Both the position numbers and the translations under genes were made by a program. A DNA stretch of 64,000 nucleotides, from positions 434,001 through 498,000 of the forward strand of contig CALOCQ010000008.1 in the NCBI GenBank assembly GCA_942491885.1, in the 5' to 3' direction. Of this stretch, positions 1-8,737 are shown piece after piece. The notes beneath the pieces are model-generated. The model was not told where the DNA came from. It was given only the letters and a program-made list of their open reading frames with translations, and did not search any database. The number at the start of each line of letters is the position of its first letter. Within the stretch, counting starts at the first letter, position 1. The stretch comes from CALBPI01 sp942491885 (GTDB taxonomy: Bacteria; Pseudomonadota; Gammaproteobacteria; Steroidobacterales; Woeseiaceae).

Positions 1-299
1 GTGCTGCCGAGTTGGCGCTTGGTGCACTGATTGACGGACGTGTGGGGCGTGTGGTTATCGACCGGATCGCACGCGACAGCGACGGCACACTGTGGATTGT
101 CGACTACAAGACATCGCAACACGAAGGTGGCGATATCGAGACGTTTTTCGCGAATGAATGTGAGCGCTACCGTAGTCAGCTGTTGCGCTATCGCACAGCG
201 GTCACGGGCCACTTTGCGGCCCGGGAAAGACAGGTTGATCGCGTTCAGTTAGCGCTGTTCTTTACTAACTATGGGCGACTCGAACGAGTTAGCGCCTGA
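1..299 (+). CDS. C-terminal nuclease fragment of an AddA/RecB-like UvrD-family helicase-nuclease
   Basis: Only the last ~99 residues are present; the reading frame enters from the left edge and ends in TGA. The visible part carries the PD-(D/E)XK nuclease core: GRVGRVVIDRI provides the first acidic residue and LWIVDYKTS gives the D-x-K motif, followed by YRSQLLRYRTAV, the motif V-like YxxQLxxY helix of AddA/RecB enzymes. In the family this domain degrades DNA ends loaded by an attached SF1 helicase during double-strand break repair. The helicase part lies outside the window, so AddA rather than RecB or a stand-alone nuclease is inference. It converges on gspN with a 12-base gap. Confidence 0.75.
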   Translation, partial: AAELALGALIDGRVGRVVIDRIARDSDGTLWIVDYKTSQHEGGDIETFFANECERYRSQLLRYRTAVTGHFAARERQVDRVQLALFFTNYGRLERVSA

Positions 300-311
300 G
301 CGGGTCAAGTC

Positions 312-1073
312 TCAAAGATTGCCTTCGAACGCGAGCTCATAGCTTCCGTCGGCCTGAGCCGGACCAATAATCCTTAATGAATTGCGCATCTGTTGGTCGG
401 CCTCGGCGCTTGCAGCGACTTTGGCGCGCATCGAATAGCCGCGATTCTCGCCAAGTTTCAACGTGCCGTCGACGTTGAAGGGCCCGCTGATACTTTGCAG
501 TCGCCCCGCCACCGGGAAACCGGCGTCAACGGCATCAGCCGGATCGAAAACAATGCGGTAGGCGCCAAGCGGCTGCGATCCGACCGGCGGATACCTGAGA
601 TCTGTCAATTGCAATTCGCCGTCGAGATGCACAGGCCATAAATCGACGAAACGGCCCTCGGTGAGAGCAACCTGAACGCTACCCTGACTCGGGCCAATGC
701 TCGACATACGCGTTAGCGGTGCCAATGCCAACAAGGCTTTGACATCATTGACGATAATTCTGCCGGGTCCAACACGAACATCGCCATTGAAGAAGCCACC
801 CGGTACGCCGGCCTCAATGCTGGCGCCGATTTTACCGGTGAGCAGCGCCATTGGTTTCAATGTCCAGTTGACCGGGCCTACGGTCGTACCGTTTGCCCGC
901 ACTGCTTCCACGCTGCCTTGCCAGATGGTACCGGCAACATTGCGTGTTTCTATCTCAGCGGGTAGCGCCCAATTTAGCGCGACGTTGGCCGGCAACTGGC
1001 TGATAAGTCCAAGGACGAGCGAAACAATGCCGACGATTAGCATCGCCCGGCGCGGCAGATTGAAGTTGCTCAC
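312..1073 (-). CDS. gspN: Type II secretion system protein GspN
   Basis: This 253-residue protein is the last gene of the gsp run. One transmembrane helix lies at about residues 10-30, followed by a periplasmic beta-rich region with GTIWQGSVEAV and GPVNWTLKP, the pattern of GspN. GspN is an accessory inner-membrane/periplasmic subunit absent from many type II systems. Its start overlaps the gspM stop by four bases (ATGA), so translation is coupled. Length and position after gspM are normal. The assignment rests on context plus recognisable family motifs; overall GspN conservation is low. Confidence 0.85.
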   Translation of the reverse strand: MSNFNLPRRAMLIVGIVSLVLGLISQLPANVALNWALPAEIETRNVAGTIWQGSVEAVRANGTTVGPVNWTLKPMALLTGKIGASIEAGVPGGFFNGDVRVGPGRIIVNDVKALLALAPLTRMSSIGPSQGSVQVALTEGRFVDLWPVHLDGELQLTDLRYPPVGSQPLGAYRIVFDPADAVDAGFPVAGRLQSISGPFNVDGTLKLGENRGYSMRAKVAASAEADQQMRNSLRIIGPAQADGSYELAFEGNL

Positions 1074-1549
1074 GGTAATCTCTGTAAAACGATGCTGGCG
1101 TCGACGCGACCGCTTTCATTGCGGTTACTGAATGAGCCGGAAGTGACGATGACGCTGTGCGCCGATTGCAATTGTCCGAGCCAGGTGACGAGCACATCGA
1201 AGCTCGCATTCTCGAGCGCCACCCGAAGCTCATCGTTGCCGGTCGGCGAACTGCTCTTGTAAGCCTGACCCAGCCCGGCGGTGTTTACCGTGTTTGCCAC
1301 CAGTAGCGTCAGTGATTGCGTGCTGGTCCGGCCCTGAACCGATCCGCCGCCTGTTGGGGTCGGTGTCAGATTGCGGCGTGCATCGCTCAGCAGTAATGTC
1401 TTGCGCTCCACATCAGCCTTCGCCGTCTCATAGCCGTTGGTCAGTGGCTCCCATACAAACATATAGAGCAACGTGATGATCACCACCACGGCGCCCAACA
1501 GGATGATACGTTGCTCGCGCTGCTGGAGCGTTTCAAACCACTGCTTCAC
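1070..1549 (-). CDS. gspM: Type II secretion system protein GspM
   Basis: A 159-residue bitopic inner-membrane protein. The N-terminal segment QQREQRIILL is followed by one hydrophobic helix (about residues 15-33) and a periplasmic ferredoxin-like region, as in GspM. GspM forms the assembly platform with GspL, GspF and GspC and connects the cytoplasmic ATPase to the pseudopilus. Both ends overlap neighbours by four bases (gspL before, gspN after), showing one translationally coupled transcript. The length is typical of the family and nothing looks damaged. Confidence 0.88.
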   Translation of the reverse strand: MKQWFETLQQREQRIILLGAVVVIITLLYMFVWEPLTNGYETAKADVERKTLLLSDARRNLTPTPTGGGSVQGRTSTQSLTLLVANTVNTAGLGQAYKSSSPTGNDELRVALENASFDVLVTWLGQLQSAHSVIVTSGSFSNRNESGRVDASIVLQRLP

Positions 1550-2814
1550 GGACGCACCTGACTGATTTGTACGAAGCTCTTCACGGTGTCGTCCTGTTGC
1601 TCGGTGCGTTGTATCTTGGCGTCGAGGTCACCGCCGGTCGACACCTGTCGCGTCAACGCTTCAAGCGTCGTGGTGTCGGGCGTCGTCAGACGGACATCAA
1701 AAACGCCGTTCCGGTAGGAGATCGCCTCTATCGCGGTTGCCTTGTTGTCGACCGCCGCCTTCGCGAAGGCCGCCAGGGTGCTCAGGAATGCGGCCTGCTC
1801 GGCAACGTCGCCACTGCCGGCGCCGCTACCGCGCTTGCTTCTGTTCAATAATGCGCGTAGCTGGGCCTCCGGGTTGGCAGCGTTGGCGCCGCCCGGCTGG
1901 ACACTGGCAAGCGCGAGGCCAAGCTCGGTATCGAGCGCGAGCGACTGACGATCAAGCGTTCGATAATCCACGAACCGATTGATAACACTGAGAACCAGCA
2001 CTGCGCCAAGCATGGCGGCGGCGGCAAGCCAGGGTCGGAACCTTGCCAGCGAGTCAGACTTGATCGCGAAACGGCCTTGCAAAAGGTTGATGCCGCGGTT
2101 GCCGGCTATCGCGCGTGCGACAAGTGGCAACCAGCCATCGCCCAATGCCTTGATATCGATATCGGCAACGCCGTCTGCAATTGCCTGCCAATCGTTCGCG
2201 AATTTATCGCGCGAGGATTCATCGCAGTAGACCCGCACATGCACAGGTTCGGCATCGGCCTCGTCTTGTTGCGTGGCCTGCCATGCCTGAAAGATATCCA
2301 GCGGCGCGACGCCTTCGAGTCCGGCGAACTGTCCGTCGGGCGCGCGCAGGATGACTTTGTCGTCGCTGACCAGCAACTGTGCAAAGCCGTCCAACTCGGT
2401 AAGCGCATCATGGCTTGTATAAACAGCGACCGGTGACACGCCAAGATCTGCGAGACGGGTAACACAATGCTCCAGCGTCGACCTCGCGATGACGGCAACC
2501 TGGCGATCGCCGTTGTCGTCTGGCTTGCCGGCGGCGAAGTGCAGGCGCTCAACATCTTCGGCGAACTGGTCTTCGAGCGCGTAGGGCAGGGCTTGGGTGA
2601 GTTTGTTGCCGCTCACGGGCAAATTGCATGTCGTACGCGTGATGCCGGTGTCATGCAACACCACGACAACCTCGCGTTCGCCGGCCATTGCCGCGGCGTT
2701 GTCCAGCGCGCCGCGGCTGACGTGCCCGTGCGCACGGCCTGTCGCGTCGACAATCAGCCATTGCGCGTGATCCTCGTCGGTAAGCGATAATCCGATAATT
2801 AGTTGTTCAGACAC
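1546..2814 (-). CDS. gspL: Type II secretion system protein GspL
   Basis: A 422-residue protein with a large N-terminal cytoplasmic actin-like domain, which binds the GspE ATPase in the family, one transmembrane helix around residues 260-282 (AAAAMLGAVLVLSVINRF), and a C-terminal periplasmic domain. The start codon is GTG, with AAAGGGCAACGG upstream as a plausible ribosome site. It sits 60 bases after gspK, the largest gap inside this operon, and overlaps gspM by four bases. Since gspE is not in the window, GspL must pair with an ATPase encoded elsewhere. Confidence 0.9.
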   Translation of the reverse strand: MSEQLIIGLSLTDEDHAQWLIVDATGRAHGHVSRGALDNAAAMAGEREVVVVLHDTGITRTTCNLPVSGNKLTQALPYALEDQFAEDVERLHFAAGKPDDNGDRQVAVIARSTLEHCVTRLADLGVSPVAVYTSHDALTELDGFAQLLVSDDKVILRAPDGQFAGLEGVAPLDIFQAWQATQQDEADAEPVHVRVYCDESSRDKFANDWQAIADGVADIDIKALGDGWLPLVARAIAGNRGINLLQGRFAIKSDSLARFRPWLAAAAMLGAVLVLSVINRFVDYRTLDRQSLALDTELGLALASVQPGGANAANPEAQLRALLNRSKRGSGAGSGDVAEQAAFLSTLAAFAKAAVDNKATAIEAISYRNGVFDVRLTTPDTTTLEALTRQVSTGGDLDAKIQRTEQQDDTVKSFVQISQVRP

Positions 2815-2874
2815 TTAAACCGTTGCCCTTTATTGATGAACACGTGTGCTGCAAAGAAGTTTTGACACACGATG

Positions 2875-3834
2875 CTAATACTCATTACCAAAGCTTCGCA
2901 TCAGGATGCTGATGTCACCCTGCTCACTGCGGTGCAGCAAAGAGTACATGCTGAACCTGACAGTGCCAATACGCACCACCGAGCGCAGCTGGAAGAATTG
3001 CGTGCTGGTATCCAGCGCCCCGATGGCATCGGCGGGCAAAATGCCGCCGAAAGCAACGTCGAGATCATCTATCCCGTTCTCAAACCTGTCTTCGAGAATC
3101 TGCTGCGCATCTGCGGCTACCAGGTTGTCGTCCAACGCCTGCAGGACAAGCGGCGTGGCGGTGTTCGCATTGATCAGCGCGCGCACCGGCAGCGCACAGA
3201 CATGCGGTCGCAGTCGATCCAGCGCGGCTTTATCGAGACCCTCGACCAGGGCGAGTTCATTAATGGAGCGAAACGCCCGATTAGCGGTCAGTACAGGCGG
3301 CAGCCGGTTGGAATACACCCCGTCCTCGGCGCCGCCCGGAAATGTAATATCGGTATCGGCATCAATCCAGTCGACCACCGCGTCGGCCACCTGCGGATCG
3401 ATCTCGAGCAGCCGTAGCAAACGGCGGAACCGTTCGACCTCGATTTCGATGGGTTCGTTGTTGTTATCGACGAGATTGTTCAGGTTAAAACGCGATTGCA
3501 GATCGATGAGCGTGCCGGTAATCACGCCTTGCATGCCGGCACCTTCAACCGGCAGGGCAGGCAGTTCCTGTGCCCACAGCTCACCCAGATGGTCGCTCTC
3601 CGTGTCTTGCGCATCCTGGCGCAACACATCGCCAATCCAGTCTTCCGCGCCGTAAGCGACCAACCTAGCTTGTTCCTGCCACAGCAAAGTCTGCGTGCGG
3701 CGCGTGTCCAGCACCATGTCATAGGAAATCGCCGCGGCGACGCTTGCGGTCAGCGCCACAATCAGCAGTGCAAAAAATATCGCGACACCGCCACGTTGCC
3801 GCCAATAGCTGACGGGGAATTGTGCACGCATCAT
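2875..3834 (-). CDS. gspK: Type II secretion system minor pseudopilin GspK
   Basis: A 319-residue minor pseudopilin, far longer than GspH-J as expected for GspK. The N-terminus has a short basic leader ending RQRGG before the hydrophobic stretch VAIFFALLIVALTA; the glutamate at position +5 found in other pilins is absent, which is normal for GspK at the pseudopilus tip. The body contains the alpha-helical insertion typical of the family (helix-hairpin-like LVEGLDKAALDRLRP). Its start overlaps gspJ by four bases. Leader processing by the prepilin peptidase PilD/GspO, encoded elsewhere, is assumed. Confidence 0.92.
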   Translation of the reverse strand: MMRAQFPVSYWRQRGGVAIFFALLIVALTASVAAAISYDMVLDTRRTQTLLWQEQARLVAYGAEDWIGDVLRQDAQDTESDHLGELWAQELPALPVEGAGMQGVITGTLIDLQSRFNLNNLVDNNNEPIEIEVERFRRLLRLLEIDPQVADAVVDWIDADTDITFPGGAEDGVYSNRLPPVLTANRAFRSINELALVEGLDKAALDRLRPHVCALPVRALINANTATPLVLQALDDNLVAADAQQILEDRFENGIDDLDVAFGGILPADAIGALDTSTQFFQLRSVVRIGTVRFSMYSLLHRSEQGDISILMRSFGNEY

Positions 3835-4436
3835 TGCACCTCGATAAGGCGTCTGATTTCGCCCCAGCGGTCGTGCTGAAAAATCAATTCAACGGCGCGT
3901 GGCCGACCGCCGCCAACTCCGCCGACCGGCCATTCCGCGGTCCAATTGTCGTCGCCCTGGCCGAGGTAACGAAACTCGACATTTTCAAGCTGGTCGATCA
4001 AGACGATTTCGACAGGCTCGTTCGATAACGCATTGTCGAGTGCCGGCCATTGCGCACGGATCAGTTCGCCTTCCTCGAACCGGTAACCGATGCGTTGCGC
4101 GCCGGCGCGCGGCAGGCCGAGCGGATTCGCATAGCCGGTGCGTGTCAGCTCGACCACGTAGAGGTTGCGCGCATCCGCCAGTAACGGTGCGCGTTCGGAT
4201 GTGCCGGTCGGTTCGCGTACAGGGCGTGGCTGGATCTGGGAGAAATCATTGCCGATGGTCTGCAAGCTGCGCTGCAGCGTTTGCAAGGCCTGCATCTCAT
4301 CGCTAATCGAACGTGAGGCAAGCGCGGCCTGACTAAAGGTCGCATAGGAGATTGCCGCAACGAACGAGAAAATCGCGAGCGCGATCATGACTTCTATCAG
4401 CGTGAACCCGCGCGCCATCGATGACCGGCGACTCAT
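3831..4436 (-). CDS. gspJ: Type II secretion system minor pseudopilin GspJ
   Basis: A 201-residue minor pseudopilin. The prepilin cleavage motif ARG/FTLIEVMIALAIF starts at about residue 10 and includes the conserved Glu+5. The C-terminal globular region (GQGDDNWTAEWP, AVELIFQHDRWGEI) fits GspJ. With GspI and GspK it forms the tip complex that primes pseudopilus assembly. It overlaps gspI upstream and gspK downstream by four bases each. The methionine used lies immediately before a short basic leader, so the start is well supported. Confidence 0.93.
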   Translation of the reverse strand: MSRRSSMARGFTLIEVMIALAIFSFVAAISYATFSQAALASRSISDEMQALQTLQRSLQTIGNDFSQIQPRPVREPTGTSERAPLLADARNLYVVELTRTGYANPLGLPRAGAQRIGYRFEEGELIRAQWPALDNALSNEPVEIVLIDQLENVEFRYLGQGDDNWTAEWPVGGVGGGRPRAVELIFQHDRWGEIRRLIEVQ

Positions 4437-4957
4437 TGCGTCACGCCCTGCGGCCTGGTGAGGTCGCCAAAGCTTGGCGCGATACCAGGCTGGGCGCCGG
4501 GCGTGCTGGACACGAAACCGGCAACGGTACGGACCGGGCGGTCGGGTTGGTTGGCAGCGCTGATCGTTACATCAGCGCGCCGCAGCCCCTCGATGCCACT
4601 TTCCTGGATATTGGTCTCGACCAGCCACTCGCGGTCGGCGAAGGTGACCTCGTCAGTCGAACGCCCGACATCGGGGTAGGCGCCGGCCAGTCTCAGCGTG
4701 GCGATTTCGTTGCTGGCGATATACATGGCGAGGGTGCGATCGCGCAGCTTCATTGCGGTCTGCGTGTGTTGCTGCAGTGAGACCGCGATGGCAGTAAGGC
4801 CTAAGCTCGCGATAACGAGCGAAACCATGACTTCGATGAGTGTGAAGCCAATCTGGTGCCGCGACTCCGGCGACGCCCCGACCCCGGTTCGGATCATGTG
4901 ACGCAGGCGCCGCGACCGCGGTATTGCGATTGCGCCGTTACCGGCCGCGCGCTGCAT
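4433..4957 (-). CDS. gspI: Type II secretion system minor pseudopilin GspI
   Basis: The cleavage motif HQIG/FTLIEVMVSLVIASLGL marks a class III pseudopilin of GspI type. The reported start at 4957 overlaps the gspH stop as TGATG, the usual arrangement for coupled translation, but it gives an unusually long leader of about 35 residues. A second in-frame ATG at 4897 would give a shorter leader of about 15 residues. The mature domain is ~138 residues, normal for GspI. Gene order and overlap place it in the tip complex with GspJ and GspK. Confidence 0.9.
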   Translation of the reverse strand: MQRAAGNGAIAIPRSRRLRHMIRTGVGASPESRHQIGFTLIEVMVSLVIASLGLTAIAVSLQQHTQTAMKLRDRTLAMYIASNEIATLRLAGAYPDVGRSTDEVTFADREWLVETNIQESGIEGLRRADVTISAANQPDRPVRTVAGFVSSTPGAQPGIAPSFGDLTRPQGVTQ

Positions 4958-5550
4958 CAGCGTTGATCCGTCATTGTCAGGCCGCCTAGATAGTCACCTT
5001 CGAGGCGCGCGAACGCAGGATCCTTCAGTGACTCGAGCTCCAGCGTAAAAGGCGTAACCTCGCCACTCGCGAGAATCAGAATGTGCGGAGGCTCGGACAG
5101 GTCTTCCACGACATTACCAAAGGCGTCCAGCTCAACCTCGTCGTCGGCATATTCCTGCGCCGTCTCAAGCTCGATATCCAGATCTTCGATCTGCAGGCGC
5201 GGCAGAGTGTCTTCCGCGAATGTCATGCTGCCGAGTAATTCGTCGCCTTCCATCGAAACCCAGACCTGCGTGTCCGGATCGAGGTCGAGAAATTCATAGC
5301 TGTCGGGATAAAAGCGAATACCGAAATTGCGGCCCTGCAATGCTGCCTCATCGCGTGCCAGTTCGATGCGGGCCGCGAGATCACGCAACTCCGCCTGCAG
5401 CGGCGGTGTGGTGCGAATCCAGTTAAGTTGCGTCGCAATGAAACCCGCTGCAATCGCGATGACCACCATCGTCACGAGCAGTTCGATCAGCGTGAAACCG
5501 TGCCCGCGGCGTAACGAAGTGATGGGCAGGCGAAGCGCGCAGGGCTGCAT
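4957..5550 (-). CDS. gspH: Type II secretion system minor pseudopilin GspH
   Basis: A 197-residue pseudopilin with leader RRGHG/FTLIELLVTMVVIAIAA at residues ~14-35, including Glu+5. The globular part has the GspH/FimT pattern (LARDEAALQGRNFGIRFYPDSYEF), and the C-terminal part ends in TLELESLKDPAFARLEGD. GspH is a minor component along or below the tip of the pseudopilus. It follows gspG by 26 bases and its stop overlaps the gspI start. Family length and order agree with gspH rather than the paralogous type IV pilus fimT, which occurs separately at 59.7 kb. Confidence 0.92.
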   Translation of the reverse strand: MQPCALRLPITSLRRGHGFTLIELLVTMVVIAIAAGFIATQLNWIRTTPPLQAELRDLAARIELARDEAALQGRNFGIRFYPDSYEFLDLDPDTQVWVSMEGDELLGSMTFAEDTLPRLQIEDLDIELETAQEYADDEVELDAFGNVVEDLSEPPHILILASGEVTPFTLELESLKDPAFARLEGDYLGGLTMTDQR

Positions 5551-5576
5551 GACGTGTTTGTCGCGACCGGCTTGGC

Positions 5577-6023
5577 CTAGAGCTGCCAGTTGCCGATATC
5601 AGCGTTGGACCCTTCACCACCCGGTCGCCCGTCTTCACCAAGCGAATAGATATCGATGTCGCCATATTGCCCGGGGTTCAGGTAGACGTAAGGACGATTC
5701 CACGGATCGGTTGGTGCGCGGTCAAGATAGCCTTCCGGGTCCCAGTTGGTCAGATTAGGGTCGTTTGGCCGGTCGACCAAAGCACTCAGACCTTGCTCAC
5801 TGGAGGGGTAGCTGAAGTTATCGAGACGATAGATCTTAAGGGCTGATTCAATCGTGCGCAGGTCCTGTTTAACGCGTTGCGCCTGCGCCTTGTAGACGTT
5901 ACCGAAAATCTTCGGCCCGACCGCCGCGGCAAGAATGCCAATAATGACGACGACCACGATAATTTCGATAAGTGTGAAACCCGCTTGTGGTCGGTGACTG
6001 ATATTTGCTCCGCGATTACGCAT
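5577..6023 (-). CDS. gspG: Type II secretion system major pseudopilin GspG
   Basis: The major pseudopilin, 148 residues from the ATG at 6023. I chose this start because GGAG lies eight bases upstream and the resulting leader is 15 residues; an upstream in-frame start at 6116 would add 31 residues unlike any prepilin leader. The N-terminus has QAG/FTLIEIIVVVVIIGILAA with Glu+5. The C-terminal DIDIYSLGEDGRPGGEGSNA and the WNRPYVY region are signature GspG elements, including the calcium-binding loop. It is the first gene of the minus-strand operon, with its promoter presumably in the 102 bases before the divergent rhombosortase gene. Confidence 0.96.
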   Translation of the reverse strand: MRNRGANISHRPQAGFTLIEIIVVVVIIGILAAAVGPKIFGNVYKAQAQRVKQDLRTIESALKIYRLDNFSYPSSEQGLSALVDRPNDPNLTNWDPEGYLDRAPTDPWNRPYVYLNPGQYGDIDIYSLGEDGRPGGEGSNADIGNWQL

Positions 6024-6125
6024 GCTGGACACTCCGTGTTGGCGACAAATTGCCGGCCATCGAATAGATTCAGGGGGTTTGACGTCTAAATCGCCCCCAA
6101 GTTCGCCGGCCGGCATTATATCAGA

Positions 6126-6764
6126 GTGAAATCATTCAGAATGCGACCAAATACCGACAATCCAATTGCCGAAACGCGCTTTCATGCATTGCTGATCCCG
6201 GGGATTTTTGTCTTATTGGTTGGCGCTGCGAGTGCGGCGGGTACATTCAGTCCGGATGCGCTCGACTATCAACGCTTGGCGATACTGGAAGGGCATCAGT
6301 GGTGGCGGCTTCTGAGCGCGCACCTGGTGCATCTGAATGCCTGGCACGCCGCGATGAATATCGCCGCACTGGCGCTGGTATTGCTGATCGTCGGCGACGG
6401 GCTCGGCGTGCGTGGCTGGATTATCGCTTATGCGGTGATATCGGCAGGCATCTCGGCGGCAATGCTGGTCACACTGCCGGATCTGCTGCGCTACGCCGGT
6501 GCCTCCGGCGTCATACACGGCTTGCTTGCTTGCGGCGCGCTGCTGCGTGCACGCCGGCATCGCATCGAGTCGTCAGTTATTTTGCTCGGGCTTGCCCTGA
6601 AACTCGCCTACGAGGCGTTGTTCGGTGCGTCACCGGCCAGTAGCAGGATGATCGGCGCCGAGGTTATCACCGAGGCGCACCTCTGCGGTGCACTCATGGG
6701 GGGTATTGTGGCGGTCGCGACGCTAGCCGCACGGCGTGCTTTCGCCGACGCCGGCGAATTGTGA
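6126..6764 (+). CDS. rrtA: Rhombosortase (GlyGly-CTERM intramembrane serine protease)
   Basis: A 212-residue polytopic membrane protein of the rhomboid superfamily. The catalytic serine is Ser127 in GASGVIHG (125-132), the partner histidine is His185 in EAHLCGALMG, and the helix-2 motif HLVHLNAWHAAMN (66-78) is present. The rhombosortase-type KLAYEALFG also matches. Rhombosortases cleave GlyGly-CTERM sorting tails of proteins exported by type II secretion, so the divergent neighbour gspG fits. The start is GTG at 6126; ATG at 6141 is an equal alternative. No GlyGly-CTERM substrate is encoded in this window. Confidence 0.88.
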   Translation: MKSFRMRPNTDNPIAETRFHALLIPGIFVLLVGAASAAGTFSPDALDYQRLAILEGHQWWRLLSAHLVHLNAWHAAMNIAALALVLLIVGDGLGVRGWIIAYAVISAGISAAMLVTLPDLLRYAGASGVIHGLLACGALLRARRHRIESSVILLGLALKLAYEALFGASPASSRMIGAEVITEAHLCGALMGGIVAVATLAARRAFADAGEL

Positions 6765-6805
6765 CATCATTGCGCCGCATTACCGGGGGTTAGGGGCAAA
6801 ATTTC

Positions 6806-7732
6806 GTGAAAACTGCATTCGTCTTTCCAGGGCAAGGTTCCCAGTCTGTGGGCATGTTGGGGCCAATGGCGGCCGAGCACGGTCTCGTGGCAGAGACTTT
6901 TTCAAGCGCATCCGAGCGACTCGGCTACGATCTCCTGGCGCTGATTCTTGATGATCCGGATCAGCGGCTATCGCAGACCGAAGTGACGCAACCGGCGTTG
7001 TTGACGGCAAGTGTCGCGCTATGGCGGGTGTGGAACAGTCTCGGCGGCGCACAACCTATCGTGATGGCCGGCCACAGCCTGGGTGAATATTCGGCGCTGG
7101 TGTGTGCGGGAGCCCTGTCGCTGGAGGACGCTGTCGCGCTGGTGCAGACCCGCGGGCAGCTCATGCAGGCCGCGGTGCCGGAAGGCAAAGGCGCAATGGC
7201 GGCCATTCTCGGGCTTGATGACGAGGTCGTGATTGCGGCCTGTGACGCTGTTACCGACGGCGTCGTTGCCGCGGTGAATTTCAACGCCCCGGGTCAGGTG
7301 GTCATCGCCGGCGAACAAGCGGCCGTCGATGCGGCGATTGAGAACTGTAAAGCCGGCGGTGCCCGCCGCGCGCTGCCGTTACCCGTCAGCGTACCGTCGC
7401 ACTGTGCACTGATGCAGCCGGCTGCCGAGCAACTGGCGCAGCGCCTCGCCGACGTTGACATCGCAACGCCGACAATTCCCGTTATCAATAACGTCGATGT
7501 TGCCGCGTGCGGCAACCCAGATGACATTCGCGATGCACTCGTGCGCCAGTTGTATAGCCCGGTGCGCTGGGTGGAGACAATGCGCGCCATCGGCGGGCAG
7601 GGCGTCGAGCATATTGTCGAATGCGGGCCCGGCAAAGTGCTTGGCGGGCTGCAGAAACGTATCGACAAGAGGCTGGGGGTGAGCAGCCTCGAGAAACCTG
7701 AAGACCTTGCTGCAGCGCTTGGCGCAATGTAA
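6806..7732 (+). CDS. fabD: Malonyl-CoA:ACP transacylase FabD
   Basis: A 308-residue cytoplasmic enzyme that moves malonyl from CoA to acyl carrier protein, supplying extender units for fatty acid synthesis. FPGQGSQSVGM is at the N-terminus and the nucleophile Ser91 lies in GHSLGE; the catalytic histidine is in VPSHCALM. The start is GTG at 6806 with a GGGG-rich ribosome site nine to ten bases upstream. Length is normal. It leads the block fabD-fabG-acpP-fabF; plsX and fabH, often just upstream in relatives, are replaced here by the rhombosortase gene. Confidence 0.97.
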   Translation: MKTAFVFPGQGSQSVGMLGPMAAEHGLVAETFSSASERLGYDLLALILDDPDQRLSQTEVTQPALLTASVALWRVWNSLGGAQPIVMAGHSLGEYSALVCAGALSLEDAVALVQTRGQLMQAAVPEGKGAMAAILGLDDEVVIAACDAVTDGVVAAVNFNAPGQVVIAGEQAAVDAAIENCKAGGARRALPLPVSVPSHCALMQPAAEQLAQRLADVDIATPTIPVINNVDVAACGNPDDIRDALVRQLYSPVRWVETMRAIGGQGVEHIVECGPGKVLGGLQKRIDKRLGVSSLEKPEDLAAALGAM

Positions 7733-7759
7733 ACCCTGCAATCCGGGGAGGAAACAGAC

Positions 7760-8512
7760 ATGACAGATTCGATATTTACCGCCGCCGCACTCGCCGGAAA
7801 AACGGCACTTGTTACCGGCGCATCGCGCGGGATCGGACGCGAGATTGCCAACGCAATGGCCAATGCTGGTGCATTCGTTATCGGTACCGCGACCAGTCAG
7901 GCGGGCGCCGATGCGATTGCCGAACGCCTGGGTGAAAACGGCAGCGGGGCGGTATTGAATATTGCTGATACGGAATCAATCAGTGCGCTGCTTGAAACGC
8001 TGAAGACGCGTGCACCCGATATCCTCGTAAACAACGCGGGCATCACGCGCGATAATTTGTTGATGCGGATGAAAGACGACGAATGGGACAGCGTTATCGC
8101 CACGAATCTGAGCGGCGTATTTCGCCTCACCAAAGGCACCCTGCGCGGCATGATGAAGAAACGCTTCGGGCGAATCATCACGATTTCTTCGGTCGTTGGC
8201 AGCATGGGTAACCCGGGCCAGGCCAACTATGCGGCCGCCAAGGCGGGGCTGGTCGGCTTCAGCAAGTCGGTAGCGCGCGAGCTGGGCTCACGCGGCATTA
8301 CCAGCAACGTGATTGCACCCGGATTTATTGCGACTGACATGACCGATGCACTCAACGAAGAGCAGCGCATGGCAATGCTCAGCCAGGTGCCGCTGGGGTC
8401 GCTTGGACAACCGTCAGACATCGCAAATTGCGCGGTCTTTCTGGCCACGGACGCAGCAGGCTACATCACCGGTGAGACAATTCACGTCAACGGCGGCATG
8501 CTGATGACCTGA
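7760..8512 (+). CDS. fabG: 3-oxoacyl-ACP reductase FabG
   Basis: A 250-residue short-chain dehydrogenase that reduces beta-ketoacyl-ACP with NADPH. The cofactor loop TGASRGIG is at residues 19-26, NNAGITRDN follows at ~90, and the catalytic Ser-Tyr-Lys is visible as ISSVVGSMG and YAAAKAG. The C-terminal HVNGGMLM is standard for FabG. The ribosome site GGGGAGGAAAC lies just ahead of the ATG, and fabD ends 27 bases upstream, consistent with one operon. No unusual residues are seen. Confidence 0.97.
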   Translation: MTDSIFTAAALAGKTALVTGASRGIGREIANAMANAGAFVIGTATSQAGADAIAERLGENGSGAVLNIADTESISALLETLKTRAPDILVNNAGITRDNLLMRMKDDEWDSVIATNLSGVFRLTKGTLRGMMKKRFGRIITISSVVGSMGNPGQANYAAAKAGLVGFSKSVARELGSRGITSNVIAPGFIATDMTDALNEEQRMAMLSQVPLGSLGQPSDIANCAVFLATDAAGYITGETIHVNGGMLMT

Positions 8513-8644
8513 GCATCGCGTTAGGCGCTGATTCCTAAGGGATTACCGACGTCCACCGGACTGGCAGCCTGCCGCTTATTCACCTACAATACGCCGCGCG
8601 ACGCGATCCGATGCCCGAAAAGGGCGCGCGTTGGCTAGATTTTG

Positions 8645-8650
8645 TATAAT
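8645..8650 (+). promoter_or_regulatory. Likely -10 element of the acpP promoter
   Basis: A perfect TATAAT lies 88 bases before the acpP start, in the 225-base gap after fabG. No good -35 hexamer sits 16-18 bases upstream (the region is GC-rich), but the -10 is consensus. A separate strong promoter for acpP is expected since acyl carrier protein is needed in large excess. Start of transcription would be near 8657. Confidence 0.5.
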
Positions 8651-8737
8651 CGCCGGATACGGCAAACAGCCTCGGGCGCTAAGTCAGGGCAGCAGACACA
8701 TCCGTGTACTTTCACCAGTTCAAAGGGAACACAATCA

